From an uncultured Pelagibacteraceae bacterium (GTDB taxonomy: Bacteria > Pseudomonadota > Alphaproteobacteria > Pelagibacterales > Pelagibacteraceae), in NCBI GenBank assembly GCA_902596515.1, contig CACJUF010000004.1, positions 1 through 64,000 on the forward strand: DNA of 64,000 nucleotides. The letters are read 5' to 3'. Each line of letters opens with the position of its first letter. The stretch's first letter is position 1. The notes below the pieces were generated by a model. The model was not told the origin of the DNA. It searched no databases and saw only the letters and a program-made list of their open reading frames with translations. This document shows, piece after piece, positions 10,008 through 19,174 of the stretch. A program made the translations under genes and the position numbers.

Positions 10008-11008
10008 TAATAATCCTTCACAGTTTTTACTAAATAATCCATCATATTAGGATCCGTCTCTGGAAGAACGCCATGTCCTAAATTAAATATATATGGATGA
10101 TCTTTAAATATATCTAAATATTTGGTTGTTTCTCTTTTCAAATTTTCTTTATTAGAAAGCAAAACTTTTGGATCCATTCCACCTTGAACAGGAATTTTTA
10201 TTTCTTTATTAATTTTTATCGGATCAACTTCATAATCAATACAAATTGTGTCCGGTTTAATAATTTCACAATAATCTTTATAATTTCTAATACCTCTTGG
10301 AAAACAAATAACAGGCACATTTAAAGATTTGGTGTAGTTAACCAAGCTTAAGGTGGGTTCATAGATATAATAAGGTAAATCTTTTTCTTTTAACAGACCA
10401 GCCCAACTATCAAAAATTTGAATTATCTGAGCACCATTTTCAATCTGGTTTTTAATGTGTATTTTTAAAAATTTATCTAAAATTTTTAGAACTTTAACAA
10501 TTAAAAATTTGTCCTCGAAAAAATTTTCATTCAAACTTAATTTTGGTGATTTTTTATTAATCATATAAACTAATAGAGTCCATGGTGCTCCAACAAAGCC
10601 TATAGTAGTTTTATTTTTAGTAAATTGGGAACTACTAACTGATTTAATTAATTCATAAACAGGAGATAGTTTTTCTACAAATTCGACCTCTTCAATATTT
10701 GAAATTTCTTTTAAGTCTAAGTTACCAAGCAATGGGCCTAAATTTTTTTTAAATTCAACAATTTGGTTTAAACCATATGGTAACATTAAGATATCAGAAA
10801 AAATTATTGCTGCATCCAAATTGAATCTTTTTAAGGGTTGTAAGGTGATCTCACTTGATAACTTTTCGTTAAGACATAATTTAATAAAATCAGGATTTTG
10901 TTTTCTTATTTCTCTAAATTCTGGTAAATATCTACCAGCCTGTCTCATAATCCAAATAGGATTAATATTACTTTTCTTGTTTATTATTACTTCCTCGATT
11001 GGAGACAT
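10007..11008 (-). CDS. hemE: Uroporphyrinogen decarboxylase
   Basis: This 333-residue enzyme decarboxylates uroporphyrinogen III to coproporphyrinogen III. The N-terminal signature PIWIMRQAGRYLPEFREIR is complete, and the second family block GFVGAPWTLLVYMI appears at about residue 130-145. The C-terminal NLGHGVLPETDP is diagnostic. It is the first gene left of the 282-base origin-like spacer, exactly the position hemE occupies beside oriC in Caulobacter and Rickettsia according to established knowledge. Its promoter must lie in that spacer. Confidence 0.98.
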   Translation of the reverse strand: MSPIEEVIINKKSNINPIWIMRQAGRYLPEFREIRKQNPDFIKLCLNEKLSSEITLQPLKRFNLDAAIIFSDILMLPYGLNQIVEFKKNLGPLLGNLDLKEISNIEEVEFVEKLSPVYELIKSVSSSQFTKNKTTIGFVGAPWTLLVYMINKKSPKLSLNENFFEDKFLIVKVLKILDKFLKIHIKNQIENGAQIIQIFDSWAGLLKEKDLPYYIYEPTLSLVNYTKSLNVPVICFPRGIRNYKDYCEIIKPDTICIDYEVDPIKINKEIKIPVQGGMDPKVLLSNKENLKRETTKYLDIFKDHPYIFNLGHGVLPETDPNMMDYLVKTVKDY

Positions 11009-11049
11009 ATTAATAATTAAATATAATTAATTGTAATGTTAGTATATTC

Positions 11050-11058
11050 TGTGAATAA
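11050..11058 (-). promoter_or_regulatory. DnaA box (consensus match) in putative oriC
   Basis: The plus strand reads TGTGAATAA, so the minus strand reads TTATTCACA, a full match to the TTATNCACA DnaA-box consensus. It lies 42 bases upstream of the hemE start codon, so DnaA binding here could also affect hemE transcription. Binding is inferred, not shown. Confidence 0.7.
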
Positions 11059-11273
11059 TGGTGATTAAATTTATTAAACATTTTATAAACAGTTTGTTAA
11101 CATTTAGAATTTAAATTTTAATAAATATATACGCAAAATTGAAGCTTATTAACTAAATACACCAAATGATTACTGGAGATTTTAACATGTTTAATTTTGT
11201 TAATAAAAGCATTGTTTTACAACATAAATTTTAAGATATGGAAAATGTTCAATATGATAAAAATAGTACAAAT

Positions 11274-11282
11274 TTATACACA
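11274..11282 (+). promoter_or_regulatory. DnaA box (consensus match) in putative oriC
   Basis: The plus strand reads TTATACACA, a full match to TTATNCACA. It ends 8 bases before the ppsR start codon, so it would overlap that gene's ribosome-binding region. It is inverted relative to the box at 11050-11058. Confidence 0.7.
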
Positions 11283-11290
11283 AATTATAC

Positions 11291-12115
11291 ATGAGTAATT
11301 TATATCAAATTTATCTTATATCAGATGCGACTGGTGAAACTCTTGATCGTATTTTTATAGCTATCAAAGCTCAATTTAAAAATATAAATTATAAAACACA
11401 TACTTATTCTTTTACCAGAACAGAAAATCAAATTATAAAAATTTTAGAAAGTGCGGAAAAAGAAAAAAACTCAATAATTCTATACTCCATTGTTGATAGT
11501 AATTTAGCAAAATATCTTGCAAAAAATAGTGACATGAAAAAAATTCCATGCTTTGGGGTGTTAGGTGATCTAATATTGAGTTTCTCAAAACTTTTAAATC
11601 AAAAAGCTTCACACCAACCGAGTGGACAATACGCTCTTGATGAAGAATATTATAAGAGAATCGAAGCAATTCAATTTACAATGAACCATGATGACGGCAA
11701 TCTTGTAAAAGAAATAAAAGAATCTGATATAATTTTGTTGGGAGTAAGCAGAACAAGTAAGACCCCAACCGCAATCTTTTTAGCTAACAAAGGGTTTAAA
11801 ACATCCAATATACCTTTAATAAATGAAAATTCTTTACCAGAAGTTTTAAAAGAAAACCCTAAAATCTCATGCATTATTGGATTAAATACTGAGCCAGAAA
11901 GACTTGTAGAGATTAGAAAAAATAGAATGAATTCTCTTAAGGAAAACAAAAATAAACTTTATACAGATCTAGAGCAAATCAAAAAAGAAGTAGATATGGC
12001 AAGAAATACTTTCAAAAAATATAAATGGCCATTCATCGATGTCACACGAAAATCTGTAGAAGAAACTGCAGCTTCAATAATTAAAATATACGAAATATTT
12101 AAAGAAAATGCCTAA
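11291..12115 (+). CDS. ppsR: Pyruvate,phosphate dikinase / PEP synthase regulatory kinase-phosphorylase (DUF299)
   Basis: The 274-residue protein belongs to the bifunctional PEP synthetase/PPDK regulatory family, which phosphorylates (with ADP) and dephosphorylates a Thr of its target dikinase. The N-terminal segment IYLISDATGETLDRI is the family hallmark, and the nucleotide-binding loop GVSRTSKTPTAIFLANKG is at about residues 150-167. No target dikinase is in the window, so whether the substrate is PPDK or PEP synthase is not visible. It is the first gene right of the putative oriC and overlaps maf by 8 bases. Confidence 0.92.
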   Translation: MSNLYQIYLISDATGETLDRIFIAIKAQFKNINYKTHTYSFTRTENQIIKILESAEKEKNSIILYSIVDSNLAKYLAKNSDMKKIPCFGVLGDLILSFSKLLNQKASHQPSGQYALDEEYYKRIEAIQFTMNHDDGNLVKEIKESDIILLGVSRTSKTPTAIFLANKGFKTSNIPLINENSLPEVLKENPKISCIIGLNTEPERLVEIRKNRMNSLKENKNKLYTDLEQIKKEVDMARNTFKKYKWPFIDVTRKSVEETAASIIKIYEIFKENA

Positions 12116-12692
12116 AATTATTCTAGCTTCTAAAAGCAAGGTTAGAAAAAAGATATTGGACGAAAATGATATTTTTAATGAAGTAAAACCATCAAATGTC
12201 GATGAAGATATTGTGAAATTAAGTTTATTAAAAGAAAAAGCTTCACCAGAAATCATATCAAAAAATCTAGCTGAATTAAAAGCTAATAAAGTAAGCAATA
12301 AATATATTGACGATTTAGTTTTGGGTGCTGATAGTGTAATTGATTTAGAGGGAGAACTGATATCAAAACCTAACGATAGAAATGAAGCTTTAAAAATTTT
12401 AAAAAAACTCAATGGTAAAAAACATCATTTAATAAGCTCAGTTTGTATCTCCAAAAACGGATCTATGGTATGGAACCATACCGATAAAGCATCACTAACA
12501 ATGAAAAAAATGACAGAAGAAGAGCTAAAAAAATATTTAGTAAAAATTTCGGATGAGGCGTTATATGCTTATAATGTTTATCAAATAGAAGGCGAGGGAA
12601 GAGATTTATTCTCAAGCATTGATGGAAACGAAAATACAATAATGGGACTTCCTATTGAAAAAATTAAAAAATATTTAGATAATTATAAATGA
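12108..12692 (+). CDS. Maf-family nucleoside triphosphate pyrophosphatase
   Basis: The 194-residue protein has the Maf start (PKIILASKSKVRKKIL, usually LASxSPRR), the acidic block VKPSNVDED and the catalytic segment VLGADSVIDLEGELISKP (about residues 68-86), where Maf proteins have GADTVV. Maf enzymes hydrolyse non-canonical or modified NTPs. The usual S-P-R-R is changed to SKVRK, a modest departure. It overlaps ppsR upstream and aroE downstream by 4 to 8 bases. The neighbours aroE, coaE and dnaQ are the standard alphaproteobacterial company. Confidence 0.93.
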   Translation: MPKIILASKSKVRKKILDENDIFNEVKPSNVDEDIVKLSLLKEKASPEIISKNLAELKANKVSNKYIDDLVLGADSVIDLEGELISKPNDRNEALKILKKLNGKKHHLISSVCISKNGSMVWNHTDKASLTMKKMTEEELKKYLVKISDEALYAYNVYQIEGEGRDLFSSIDGNENTIMGLPIEKIKKYLDNYK

Positions 12693-13483
12693 AAAAATAT
12701 CTTGTAATTGGAAACCCTATTGAGCATTCACTTTCACCCAAATTACATAATTATTGGTTTAAAAAAAATAATATTAATGCAAATTACGATAGAAGAAAAA
12801 TAGATAAAAGCGAAATTCAAGAGATTATTTCTGAAATTAAGGATGATAAATTAGATGGGATAAATGTTACTGTTCCTTTCAAAAGTGATGTTATTCCTTT
12901 TTTGGATGCACTAAGTGAGGAGTCCCAGATTACGCAATCCGTTAATACTATATACAAACAAGATAAAAAACTTATTGGTCACAACACTGATATAAAGGGT
13001 TTTGAGTTAAGTTTGAAGGAAACTCAATTTAATTTAGAAAACAAAACAATATTTATATTGGGAGCTGGCGGTGTAGTACCCTCTATAATTTATGCTTTAG
13101 AAAAATTAGGTGTCTCTAAAATTATAGTAAGTAATAGAACTAAAAAAAAAACTGAAAGATTAAAAAAATATTTTTCAAAAATCAGTATAGCTGATTGGGG
13201 AGATCAACCTGAATTTGATATGATTATTAACGCCACCAGTCTGGGCTTAGATAAAAAAGATAATATAAATTTAAACTTTAAAAATATAAATAAAGAAAAG
13301 TTATTTTATGACGTTATCTACAATCCAAAAGAAACCAATTTTCTAAGAACTGGGAAAAACTTAGGCTGTCAGGTTTCTAATGGTAAAATGATGTTTATTT
13401 ACCAGGCTTTCGAGGCGTTTTTATTATGGCACAAGGTTAAACCAGAAATTAATGAGGAATTAAAAAAATTTTTAGATTTATGA
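12689..13483 (+). CDS. aroE: Shikimate dehydrogenase
   Basis: This 264-residue NADP-dependent enzyme reduces 3-dehydroshikimate to shikimate in aromatic amino-acid synthesis. The shikimate-binding SLSPKLHN motif is at about residues 14-21, the catalytic Lys is in NVTVPFKSDV (about residue 66), and the nucleotide-binding loop reads LGAGGVVPS with the NRTKKKTERL phosphate-binding segment behind it. The length is standard. The start overlaps maf by 4 bases and the end overlaps coaE by 4 bases. Confidence 0.97.
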   Translation: MKKYLVIGNPIEHSLSPKLHNYWFKKNNINANYDRRKIDKSEIQEIISEIKDDKLDGINVTVPFKSDVIPFLDALSEESQITQSVNTIYKQDKKLIGHNTDIKGFELSLKETQFNLENKTIFILGAGGVVPSIIYALEKLGVSKIIVSNRTKKKTERLKKYFSKISIADWGDQPEFDMIINATSLGLDKKDNINLNFKNINKEKLFYDVIYNPKETNFLRTGKNLGCQVSNGKMMFIYQAFEAFLLWHKVKPEINEELKKFLDL

Positions 13484-14049
13484 AAAGAATAGGCATTCTA
13501 GGAGATATAGGTTCTGGCAAAACTTACATAGCTAAATGTTTTGGTTTTCCTGTATTTAATGCTGATCTAGAAGTTGCTAAAATTTATAAACATAACAGAA
13601 AAGTCTTTCAAAAATTAAAAAAAGAACTTCCAAATTGTTTTGATTCTTTTCCTGTAAAAAAAAGAGAAATTATAGATGCGATTTTATCTAATAGGAAAAA
13701 TTTAAAAAAAATTATTAAGATTGTTCATCATGAAGTTAGAAAAAAAATGAATGATTTTTTGAGAAAGAACAAACATAAAAAACTTGTTGTACTAGATATT
13801 CCTCTTTTATTGGAGAACAAGATTAATAAAAAAAAAGATATATTAATTTTTGTTGAGTCTAAGAGATCAGAAATTTTAAAAAGATTAAAAAAACGAAAAA
13901 ATTTTAATATGGAAATACTTAATAGTTTTAAAAAGATGCAACTGTCGCTTGTCTTAAAAAAGAAAAAGTCACAGTTTATAATTAAAAACAATTTTAAAAA
14001 AAATTCTGTTAAAGTTAGAGTAAAGGAAATTATAAAAAATTTAGTATGA
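13480..14049 (+). CDS. coaE: Dephospho-CoA kinase
   Basis: The 189-residue protein phosphorylates dephospho-CoA at the last step of CoA synthesis. The P-loop is GILGDIGSGKTYIAK (residues 4-18), with Asp where many homologues have Gly. The substrate-binding FNADLEVAKIYK corresponds to the usual DAD-x-I-x-R/H region, and VLDIPLLLE is the conserved lid segment. The C-terminal half is extremely lysine-rich and drifted. It is shorter than the roughly 200-residue norm, but the key motifs are intact. It overlaps both aroE and dnaQ by 4 bases. Confidence 0.93.
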   Translation: MKRIGILGDIGSGKTYIAKCFGFPVFNADLEVAKIYKHNRKVFQKLKKELPNCFDSFPVKKREIIDAILSNRKNLKKIIKIVHHEVRKKMNDFLRKNKHKKLVVLDIPLLLENKINKKKDILIFVESKRSEILKRLKKRKNFNMEILNSFKKMQLSLVLKKKKSQFIIKNNFKKNSVKVRVKEIIKNLV

Positions 14050-14708
14050 AAGAAATTGTCTTAGATACAGAAACAACTGGTATTTCAGTTAAAGAAGGGC
14101 ATAGAATTGTAGAAATAGGGTGTATTGAGTTGGATAATTTAATACCGACAAAAAAAAAATTTCATTGTTATTTAAATCCTGAAAGAAAAGTATCTGAGAA
14201 AGCTTTCGAAGTGCATGGATATTCAGATAGTTTTTTATCAGACAAAATGAAATTTAGAGAAATAGCTGATGATTTTCTAAGATTTATTAAAGATAAAAGA
14301 TTAATAATTCATAATGCAGAATTTGATTTATCTCATTTAAATAACGAACTACAGATTATCGGAAAAAACAAAATTAATAATGAAGTAATAGACACGGTAT
14401 CATTAGCTAGAAATAAATTTCCTGGATCCCAAATAAGTTTGGATGCTTTATGTAAAAGATATAGAATAGACAACTCCAAAAGGGTCCAACATACCGCGCT
14501 TATTGACTGTGATTTGCTATCTAAGGTCTATATAAATTTGATAGATCAAAAAGAACCAACTTTAGATTTTAAAAATAAAGAAGAAGAAGTTTCAAAACTA
14601 AATACTGGAAAAGTTATCTATTCTACCAAGGTTATAAAACCGTCTCCCGAGGAACTAAAAAATCATCAAATCTATTTAAAAACATCTCTTAAAAAAAACT
14701 TTTATTAA
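14046..14708 (+). CDS. dnaQ: DNA polymerase III epsilon subunit (proofreading exonuclease)
   Basis: The 220-residue 3'-5' exonuclease has the DEDDh motifs: Exo I VLDTETTGI (Asp6, Glu8), Exo II HNAEFDLSHLN (about residue 93) and Exo III HTALIDCDLLSKVY (about residues 151-164). The C-terminal tail, which in other DnaQ proteins binds the alpha subunit, is Lys-rich. The neighbouring coaE and secB are the usual alphaproteobacterial order. It converges on secB with a 4-base overlap, so no separate terminator is visible. Confidence 0.96.
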   Translation: MKEIVLDTETTGISVKEGHRIVEIGCIELDNLIPTKKKFHCYLNPERKVSEKAFEVHGYSDSFLSDKMKFREIADDFLRFIKDKRLIIHNAEFDLSHLNNELQIIGKNKINNEVIDTVSLARNKFPGSQISLDALCKRYRIDNSKRVQHTALIDCDLLSKVYINLIDQKEPTLDFKNKEEEVSKLNTGKVIYSTKVIKPSPEELKNHQIYLKTSLKKNFY

Positions 14709-15133
14709 TTAAATCTTTCTAAATAAAGTTTTGTAAAATCAATTTTTTTTTCTAATTTGAGATTAGGATATCCAGAATTATGCATCATATCTAAAAATGA
14801 TTTTTCTAAGTCTGGATAAACTGAATTAGGTACATCACATAATACAATTTTTTCTAGATCTTTTTTTTCTTTAATGGACTCATCGATTTTTACTGCTACT
14901 GCGTAAATAATCTCAAAATGAGATTTTTTAACTTGAGTGTCTTTGTGTTGAAATTTTAATGTTATATTTACCTCGATCATCTTATTTTTAAGGGCTATTG
15001 ATTTGATATCAATATCTAATTGATACTTACTCATGTTATTTCCTGCAGATATATAAGTTTCAACATCTGGTGTTTCACTAGACATATCTTTTATATATTT
15101 TGCTAAAATTTTAAATTTTTCTGTCATTGTCAT
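14705..15133 (-). CDS. secB: Protein-export chaperone SecB
   Basis: The 142-residue cytosolic tetrameric chaperone keeps preproteins unfolded for SecA. The N-terminus has KYIKDMSSETPD, close to the SecB YVKDxSFExPxxP signature, followed by KYQLDIDIKSIAL and beta strands with FHYEVxYA-like spacing (KSHFEIIYAVAVKI). The C-terminus lacks the long zinc-binding acidic tail of enteric SecB, as is common in alphaproteobacteria. It overlaps the end of fxsA by 23 bases and follows it on the same strand. Confidence 0.92.
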   Translation of the reverse strand: MTMTEKFKILAKYIKDMSSETPDVETYISAGNNMSKYQLDIDIKSIALKNKMIEVNITLKFQHKDTQVKKSHFEIIYAVAVKIDESIKEKKDLEKIVLCDVPNSVYPDLEKSFLDMMHNSGYPNLKLEKKIDFTKLYLERFN

Positions 15134-15536
15134 CTTCTATATCTTCAAATTCTCCTTCAATAAAATCACTCTTTTTCGTTTCATTATTTTCAAATTTTTT
15201 ATTAAATCTTCCTAATATTAACTTTCGTGTTATTGGGATGATTAAGAGGAAACCAATCAAGTCAGTTGCAAATCCTGGTATGATCAACAGAACAGCTGCA
15301 AATGCTATTGCAGCTCCAGAAATTAATTCGTGAGCTGGAATTTGATTTTTAATTATTTGCATCATTCCAGATCTCAAAGTGTTAATCCCTTCGTATCTGG
15401 CATAGTAAACTCCTACAACCGCAGTAAAAAATACCAAGAATATAGTGCTGAAAGCCCCTATTTGAGACCCGATCTTTATAAAAAGGTAAATCTCTACAAT
15501 TGGGATTAAAATAACAGCTAAAAGTACTGTGTTCAT
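15111..15536 (-). CDS. fxsA: FxsA-family membrane protein
   Basis: The 141-residue protein has three or four hydrophobic segments and the FxsA family pattern: an N-terminal VILIPIVEIYLFIKIGSQIGAFSTI run, then EGINTLRSGM and a glycine-proline motif IPGFATDLIGFLLIIP. FxsA proteins are cytoplasmic-membrane proteins whose overproduction relieves F-plasmid exclusion of phage T7 in E. coli, but their cellular role is unknown. The C-terminal tail is acidic. It overlaps secB by 23 bases and diverges from the Tim44-like gene with a 57-base spacer. Confidence 0.85.
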   Translation of the reverse strand: MNTVLLAVILIPIVEIYLFIKIGSQIGAFSTIFLVFFTAVVGVYYARYEGINTLRSGMMQIIKNQIPAHELISGAAIAFAAVLLIIPGFATDLIGFLLIIPITRKLILGRFNKKFENNETKKSDFIEGEFEDIEDDNDRKI

Positions 15537-15593
15537 TTGTCTTTAATGTAATTGTTAGTTGAAATTAATCAACATAGTAATTAAGTTTAGATT

Positions 15594-16190
15594 ATGAATT
15601 ATAGTTTTGAATATATCGATATTATTTTATTAGCGATGATTGCTGGCTTCATTTTTTTAAGACTTAGAGGAATTTTAGGAAAAAGAACAGGTTTTGAGGG
15701 AAAAGCCTCACCCCAGTTTGAGGAAATGTTAAAAAATATAAACCCTGAAACAAAAATAAATAAAAAAACTGATTTTGACGAAAATGCAAAAAAAGACTTT
15801 TTAAAAGGTGCTAAAATAGCATACGAAACTATTATTACAGACTTCGGTGATAGTGACAATAAATTGACTACAAGCAAGCCTTTATTAAGCAATAAAATTT
15901 ATGATCAGTTTAACACTGCACTAAAAGAAAGAGGTAAAAGAGGTCATCTAGCCGAAATTACTTTTATTGGAATAAACTCAGCGAACATAAAAGAGCACAA
16001 GTATTTAGGAAAAATTTTACAGGTAACCGTAGAATTTGTAGGTGAAGTAATCACCTGTATTAGGGATAAAGATAAAAAAATAGTTTCTGGAGACCCCGAA
16101 AAGATTAAGAAGATTTATGATACCTGGGTATTTTCAAGAGATACAAGTACTAATAATCCAAATTGGCAGTTAGTTGATACTCTTTCTTAA
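15594..16190 (+). CDS. Tim44-like domain membrane protein (TimA)
   Basis: This 198-residue protein has one N-terminal transmembrane helix (about residues 6-24) followed by RGILGKRTG, the conserved basic stretch of bacterial Tim44-like proteins, and a C-terminal Tim44 domain (about residues 60-198) with the closing TWVFSRDTSTNNPNWQLVDT. Alphaproteobacterial TimA is thought to be related to the mitochondrial import motor subunit; its bacterial role is unclear. It follows secB and fxsA, the usual context. The TTG of the Smr gene begins directly after its stop. Confidence 0.9.
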   Translation: MNYSFEYIDIILLAMIAGFIFLRLRGILGKRTGFEGKASPQFEEMLKNINPETKINKKTDFDENAKKDFLKGAKIAYETIITDFGDSDNKLTTSKPLLSNKIYDQFNTALKERGKRGHLAEITFIGINSANIKEHKYLGKILQVTVEFVGEVITCIRDKDKKIVSGDPEKIKKIYDTWVFSRDTSTNNPNWQLVDTLS

Positions 16191-16604
16191 TTGAATAGTA
16201 ATATTTCAGATAAAGACAAAAAGGATTGGAAAGACTTTTTAGAAAAAAATGAAAAGTTACCAAATAAAGATTTAGAAAAAAAAGAGAATAAATTTCATAT
16301 TACTAAATCATTAGATCTTCATGGTTACACACTTGATGAAGCAAACAAAAAAGTTGAAAGTTTTATAACTGATTGTTTTGATCAAAAAGTCTCTAAAGTT
16401 ATCATAGTTACAGGTAAAGGACTGCACTCTCAAAATGATAAAGACCCATATATTTCAAAGAAATTTGGTATTTTAAAAAATTCTGTTCCTGATTTTATTA
16501 AAAATAATTCTAGCTTAATGAAAAAAATAAAAACTATTACTGATGCCGAAATTGAAGACGGTGGCAGTGGGGCTTTTTATATTTTTTTAAAAAAGAAATT
16601 ATAA
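16191..16604 (+). CDS. Smr-domain protein (putative endonuclease)
   Basis: The 137-residue protein is read from a TTG immediately after the TimA stop. Residues about 40-135 form an Smr domain: [20 protein letters not shown], where the D-L-H-G motif is complete, and [11 protein letters not shown], where the T-G-x-G motif matches. Smr proteins bind or nick nucleic acids. In many alphaproteobacteria a membrane transglycosylase gene (mltA) sits between the Tim44-like and Smr genes; none is visible here. It overlaps the end of hslU by 6 bases, tail to tail. Confidence 0.88.
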   Translation: MNSNISDKDKKDWKDFLEKNEKLPNKDLEKKENKFHITKSLDLHGYTLDEANKKVESFITDCFDQKVSKVIIVTGKGLHSQNDKDPYISKKFGILKNSVPDFIKNNSSLMKKIKTITDAEIEDGGSGAFYIFLKKKL

Positions 16605-17972
16605 AATAAATTTTGATAAATCCGTATCCTTAACAAGATTATCTAGGTTTTTATCAATATATTCTTTATTTATTGAGATTTTTTCACCAGATCTGTCGGT
16701 TGCCGTGAAACTAATTTCATCAAGGATTTTTTCTATTATTGTGTGTAATCTTCTAGCGCCTATATTTTCAACAGTTGCATTTACTTCAGAAGCAATATTA
16801 GCGATTGCATCAATACCATCTTCAGTAAACTCAAGTTCAACATTCTCAGTCTTTAACAAAGCTACATACTGTTTAATTAAACTGAAATCAGGCTCTTTAA
16901 GAATTCTTTTAAAATCTTCACTTGATAAAGCCTCTAGCTCAACTCTGATTGGTAGTCTACCTTGTAACTCGGGAAGTAAATCAGAAGGCTTAGCTAATTG
17001 AAAAGCACCAGATGCAATAAATAATATATGGTCAGTTTTTATAGGTCCATATTTTGTGTTTACAGTTGTTCCTTCAATTAAAGGCAACAAATCTCTCTGC
17101 ACACCTTCTCTAGATACATCCCCTCCAACCCTATCTGTTCTTCCAGAAATTTTATCTATTTCGTCTAAGAAAACTATTCCATTATTTTCTAAAGAGATTT
17201 TTGCAGCTTTAATTATTTTATCTTGTTCTATTAACTTATCAGACTCGTCATTAATCAAAATTTCGTGAGACTCTTTAACTGTCATTTTTTTCTTTTTTTC
17301 CTGCTTGCCCATAGATTTTCCAAGCATCTCTCCAATATTAATCATTCCTACATTGGCACCAGGCATTCCAGGAATTTCAAAAGATGTGTTATTACCACCA
17401 CTTTCGCTGACAGCTATTTCTATCTCGTTATTATCTAAATCTCCGTCTCTAAGTCTTTTTCTAAAGCTTTCTCTTGTAGCCGCACTTGCCTTCTTCCCAA
17501 CTAAAGCATCCAATACTTTTTCTTCAGCTAATTTTTGAGCTTTTGCGTATACCTCTTTTCTTTTTTTAACTTTTTCCATTGAAATTGCTATTTCAATTAA
17601 ATCTCTTACAATTTGTTCTACATCTCTTCCAACATAACCCACCTCAGTAAACCTAGTTGCTTCAACTTTTACAAAAGGAGCCTCCGCTAATTTAGAAAGT
17701 CTTCTTGAAATTTCTGTCTTACCAACACCCGTTGGCCCGATCATTAAAATATTTTTTGGCAAAACTTCATTTCTCATTTCACCTTTTAAAGCTTGTCTTC
17801 TCCATCTGTTTCGTAAGGCAACAGCAACTGCTCTTTTAGCTTTATTTTGACCGACAACAAATCTGTCTAATTCAGAAACAATTTCTCTTGGTGATAAGGA
17901 GCTTACTAATGAAGCTTTCTCTTTTTGTTGATCTCCCTTAGGATGTAATTGAGTTACGTTTGATTTATCCAT
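16599..17972 (-). CDS. hslU: HslUV protease ATPase subunit HslU
   Basis: The 457-residue AAA+ unfoldase feeds HslV. The Walker A motif is [16 protein letters not shown] (about residues 73-88), the pore loop [14 protein letters not shown] follows, and Walker B is [14 protein letters not shown]. The I domain is present (about residues 110-250), and the C-terminal LSKFIL ends in hydrophobic residues that dock into HslV. The N-terminal segment [33 protein letters not shown] is typical. The start shares one base with the hslV stop. Confidence 0.98.
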   Translation of the reverse strand: MDKSNVTQLHPKGDQQKEKASLVSSLSPREIVSELDRFVVGQNKAKRAVAVALRNRWRRQALKGEMRNEVLPKNILMIGPTGVGKTEISRRLSKLAEAPFVKVEATRFTEVGYVGRDVEQIVRDLIEIAISMEKVKKRKEVYAKAQKLAEEKVLDALVGKKASAATRESFRKRLRDGDLDNNEIEIAVSESGGNNTSFEIPGMPGANVGMINIGEMLGKSMGKQEKKKKMTVKESHEILINDESDKLIEQDKIIKAAKISLENNGIVFLDEIDKISGRTDRVGGDVSREGVQRDLLPLIEGTTVNTKYGPIKTDHILFIASGAFQLAKPSDLLPELQGRLPIRVELEALSSEDFKRILKEPDFSLIKQYVALLKTENVELEFTEDGIDAIANIASEVNATVENIGARRLHTIIEKILDEISFTATDRSGEKISINKEYIDKNLDNLVKDTDLSKFIL

Positions 17973-18487
17973 TATATTTTTTCAACTTTGACATTTTCAT
18001 TTGTAAATACGCAGATATCAGCTGCAACCTTTATAGCTTTTTTTGCAATTTCTTCTGCTGAAATATTACTTTCCATTAAGACTTTTCCTGCAGCTAAAGC
18101 ATAATTACCTCCTGAGCCAATACCAATAACATCTCCTTCAGGTTCTAGAACGTCACCAGTACCTGAAATTATATAACTATTATTCTTGTCACCTACCGCC
18201 ATTAGTGCTTCTAATCTTCTTAGATATTTATCAGTTCTCCAATCTTTAGCTAGCTCAACAGCAGCTCTTGATAAGTTACCAGCATGTTTTTCTAATTTTC
18301 CCTCTAACCTTTCAAACAATGTTAAAGCATCAGCTGTTGATCCAGCAAAACCAGCTACAACATCTCTCTTTTCAATTTTTCTGACTTTTGAGGCAGTGCT
18401 TTTTACTACAGTATTGCCCATACTTACTTGGCCATCACCAGCTACTACCACTTCGTTGTTTTTTCTAACTAACACAATCGTTGTCAT
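17972..18487 (-). CDS. hslV: HslUV protease peptidase subunit HslV
   Basis: This 171-residue proteasome-like peptidase has the N-terminal nucleophile Thr2 ([20 protein letters not shown]), exposed after removal of Met1. The [17 protein letters not shown] segment contains the catalytic-fold residues. The protein is standard length. It is encoded immediately upstream of hslU (the start of hslU is at its stop), an arrangement that keeps subunit stoichiometry. It diverges from hisB with a 91-base spacer that must hold both promoters. Confidence 0.97.
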   Translation of the reverse strand: MTTIVLVRKNNEVVVAGDGQVSMGNTVVKSTASKVRKIEKRDVVAGFAGSTADALTLFERLEGKLEKHAGNLSRAAVELAKDWRTDKYLRRLEALMAVGDKNNSYIISGTGDVLEPEGDVIGIGSGGNYALAAGKVLMESNISAEEIAKKAIKVAADICVFTNENVKVEKI

Positions 18488-18578
18488 AGCTTATAAATGG
18501 ATACTAAATTTGATACTTCAAGCCCAGGTTTAGTATTATTGCCATAATTGAATAATATATGTATACCTGTTTTTAATT

Positions 18579-19169
18579 ATGAAGCGTAAAGGCAAAATAA
18601 GCAGGAAAACAAAAGAAACAAGCATTAGTGTTGATTTAAATATTGACGGTAAAGGTAAATACAAAATTGACACAGGAATAGGTTTTTTAAACCATATGCT
18701 TGAACAACTATCTAAGCATTCTTCAATAGACATGAGTATAAAAGCTAAAGGAGATACTCATATTGATCTACACCACACAACTGAAGATACAGGAATTGCT
18801 ATTGGTGAAGCTTTAAAAAAAGCTTTGAAAAAATCTGTTGGAATCAGAAGGTATGCTCATGCGATGATCCCAATGGATGAAACTTTATCACGTGTTGCAA
18901 TTGATATTTCAAATAGACCTTATTTAATTTGGAAAGTTAATCTAAAGGTCGAAAAACTTGGTGAAATGGATACAGAATTGTTTAAAGAATGGTTTCAAGC
19001 ATTTTCTCAAGCTGCTGGAATTACTCTACACGTTGAAAATATTTACGGGGACAATAGTCACCACATTATCGAGTCTTGTTATAAAGGATTAGCAAGATCT
19101 TTAAGAACTGCATTGGAAATAGATCCGAGGAATAAAAAAACTATTCCTTCTACAAAAGGTTCTTTATAA
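18579..19169 (+). CDS. hisB: Imidazoleglycerol-phosphate dehydratase
   Basis: The 196-residue enzyme dehydrates imidazole glycerol phosphate in histidine synthesis. Its Mn-binding motifs are complete: [13 protein letters not shown] (about residues 65-77) and [19 protein letters not shown] (about 165-183). It is the single-function dehydratase type, without the histidinol-phosphatase domain found in enteric HisB. It opens a histidine gene run; hisH begins 5 bases later. Confidence 0.97.
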   Translation: MKRKGKISRKTKETSISVDLNIDGKGKYKIDTGIGFLNHMLEQLSKHSSIDMSIKAKGDTHIDLHHTTEDTGIAIGEALKKALKKSVGIRRYAHAMIPMDETLSRVAIDISNRPYLIWKVNLKVEKLGEMDTELFKEWFQAFSQAAGITLHVENIYGDNSHHIIESCYKGLARSLRTALEIDPRNKKTIPSTKGSL

Positions 19170-19174
19170 GTTTA

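Larger units (their letters stand above)
11009..11290. other. Putative chromosomal origin of replication (oriC)
   Basis: This is the longest gene-free stretch in the window and is extremely AT-rich. It lies between leftward hemE and rightward ppsR, the junction where oriC sits in other alphaproteobacteria. It holds two perfect TTATNCACA-type DnaA boxes in opposite orientations near its ends (11050-11058 and 11274-11282) and two one-mismatch boxes (11083-11091, TTATAAACA, and 11198-11206, minus strand TTATTAACA). Genes to the left run left (1598-11008) and to the right run right (11291-14708), consistent with divergent forks. The spacer must also hold the promoters for hemE and ppsR. Function is inference. 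Confidence 0.78.

Noticed and set aside
11166-11234. A 22-codon ATG frame inside the putative oriC
   Set aside because: It is very short, has no clear ribosome-binding site or recognisable motif, and lies between DnaA-box-like sites, so it is more likely chance in AT-rich DNA.
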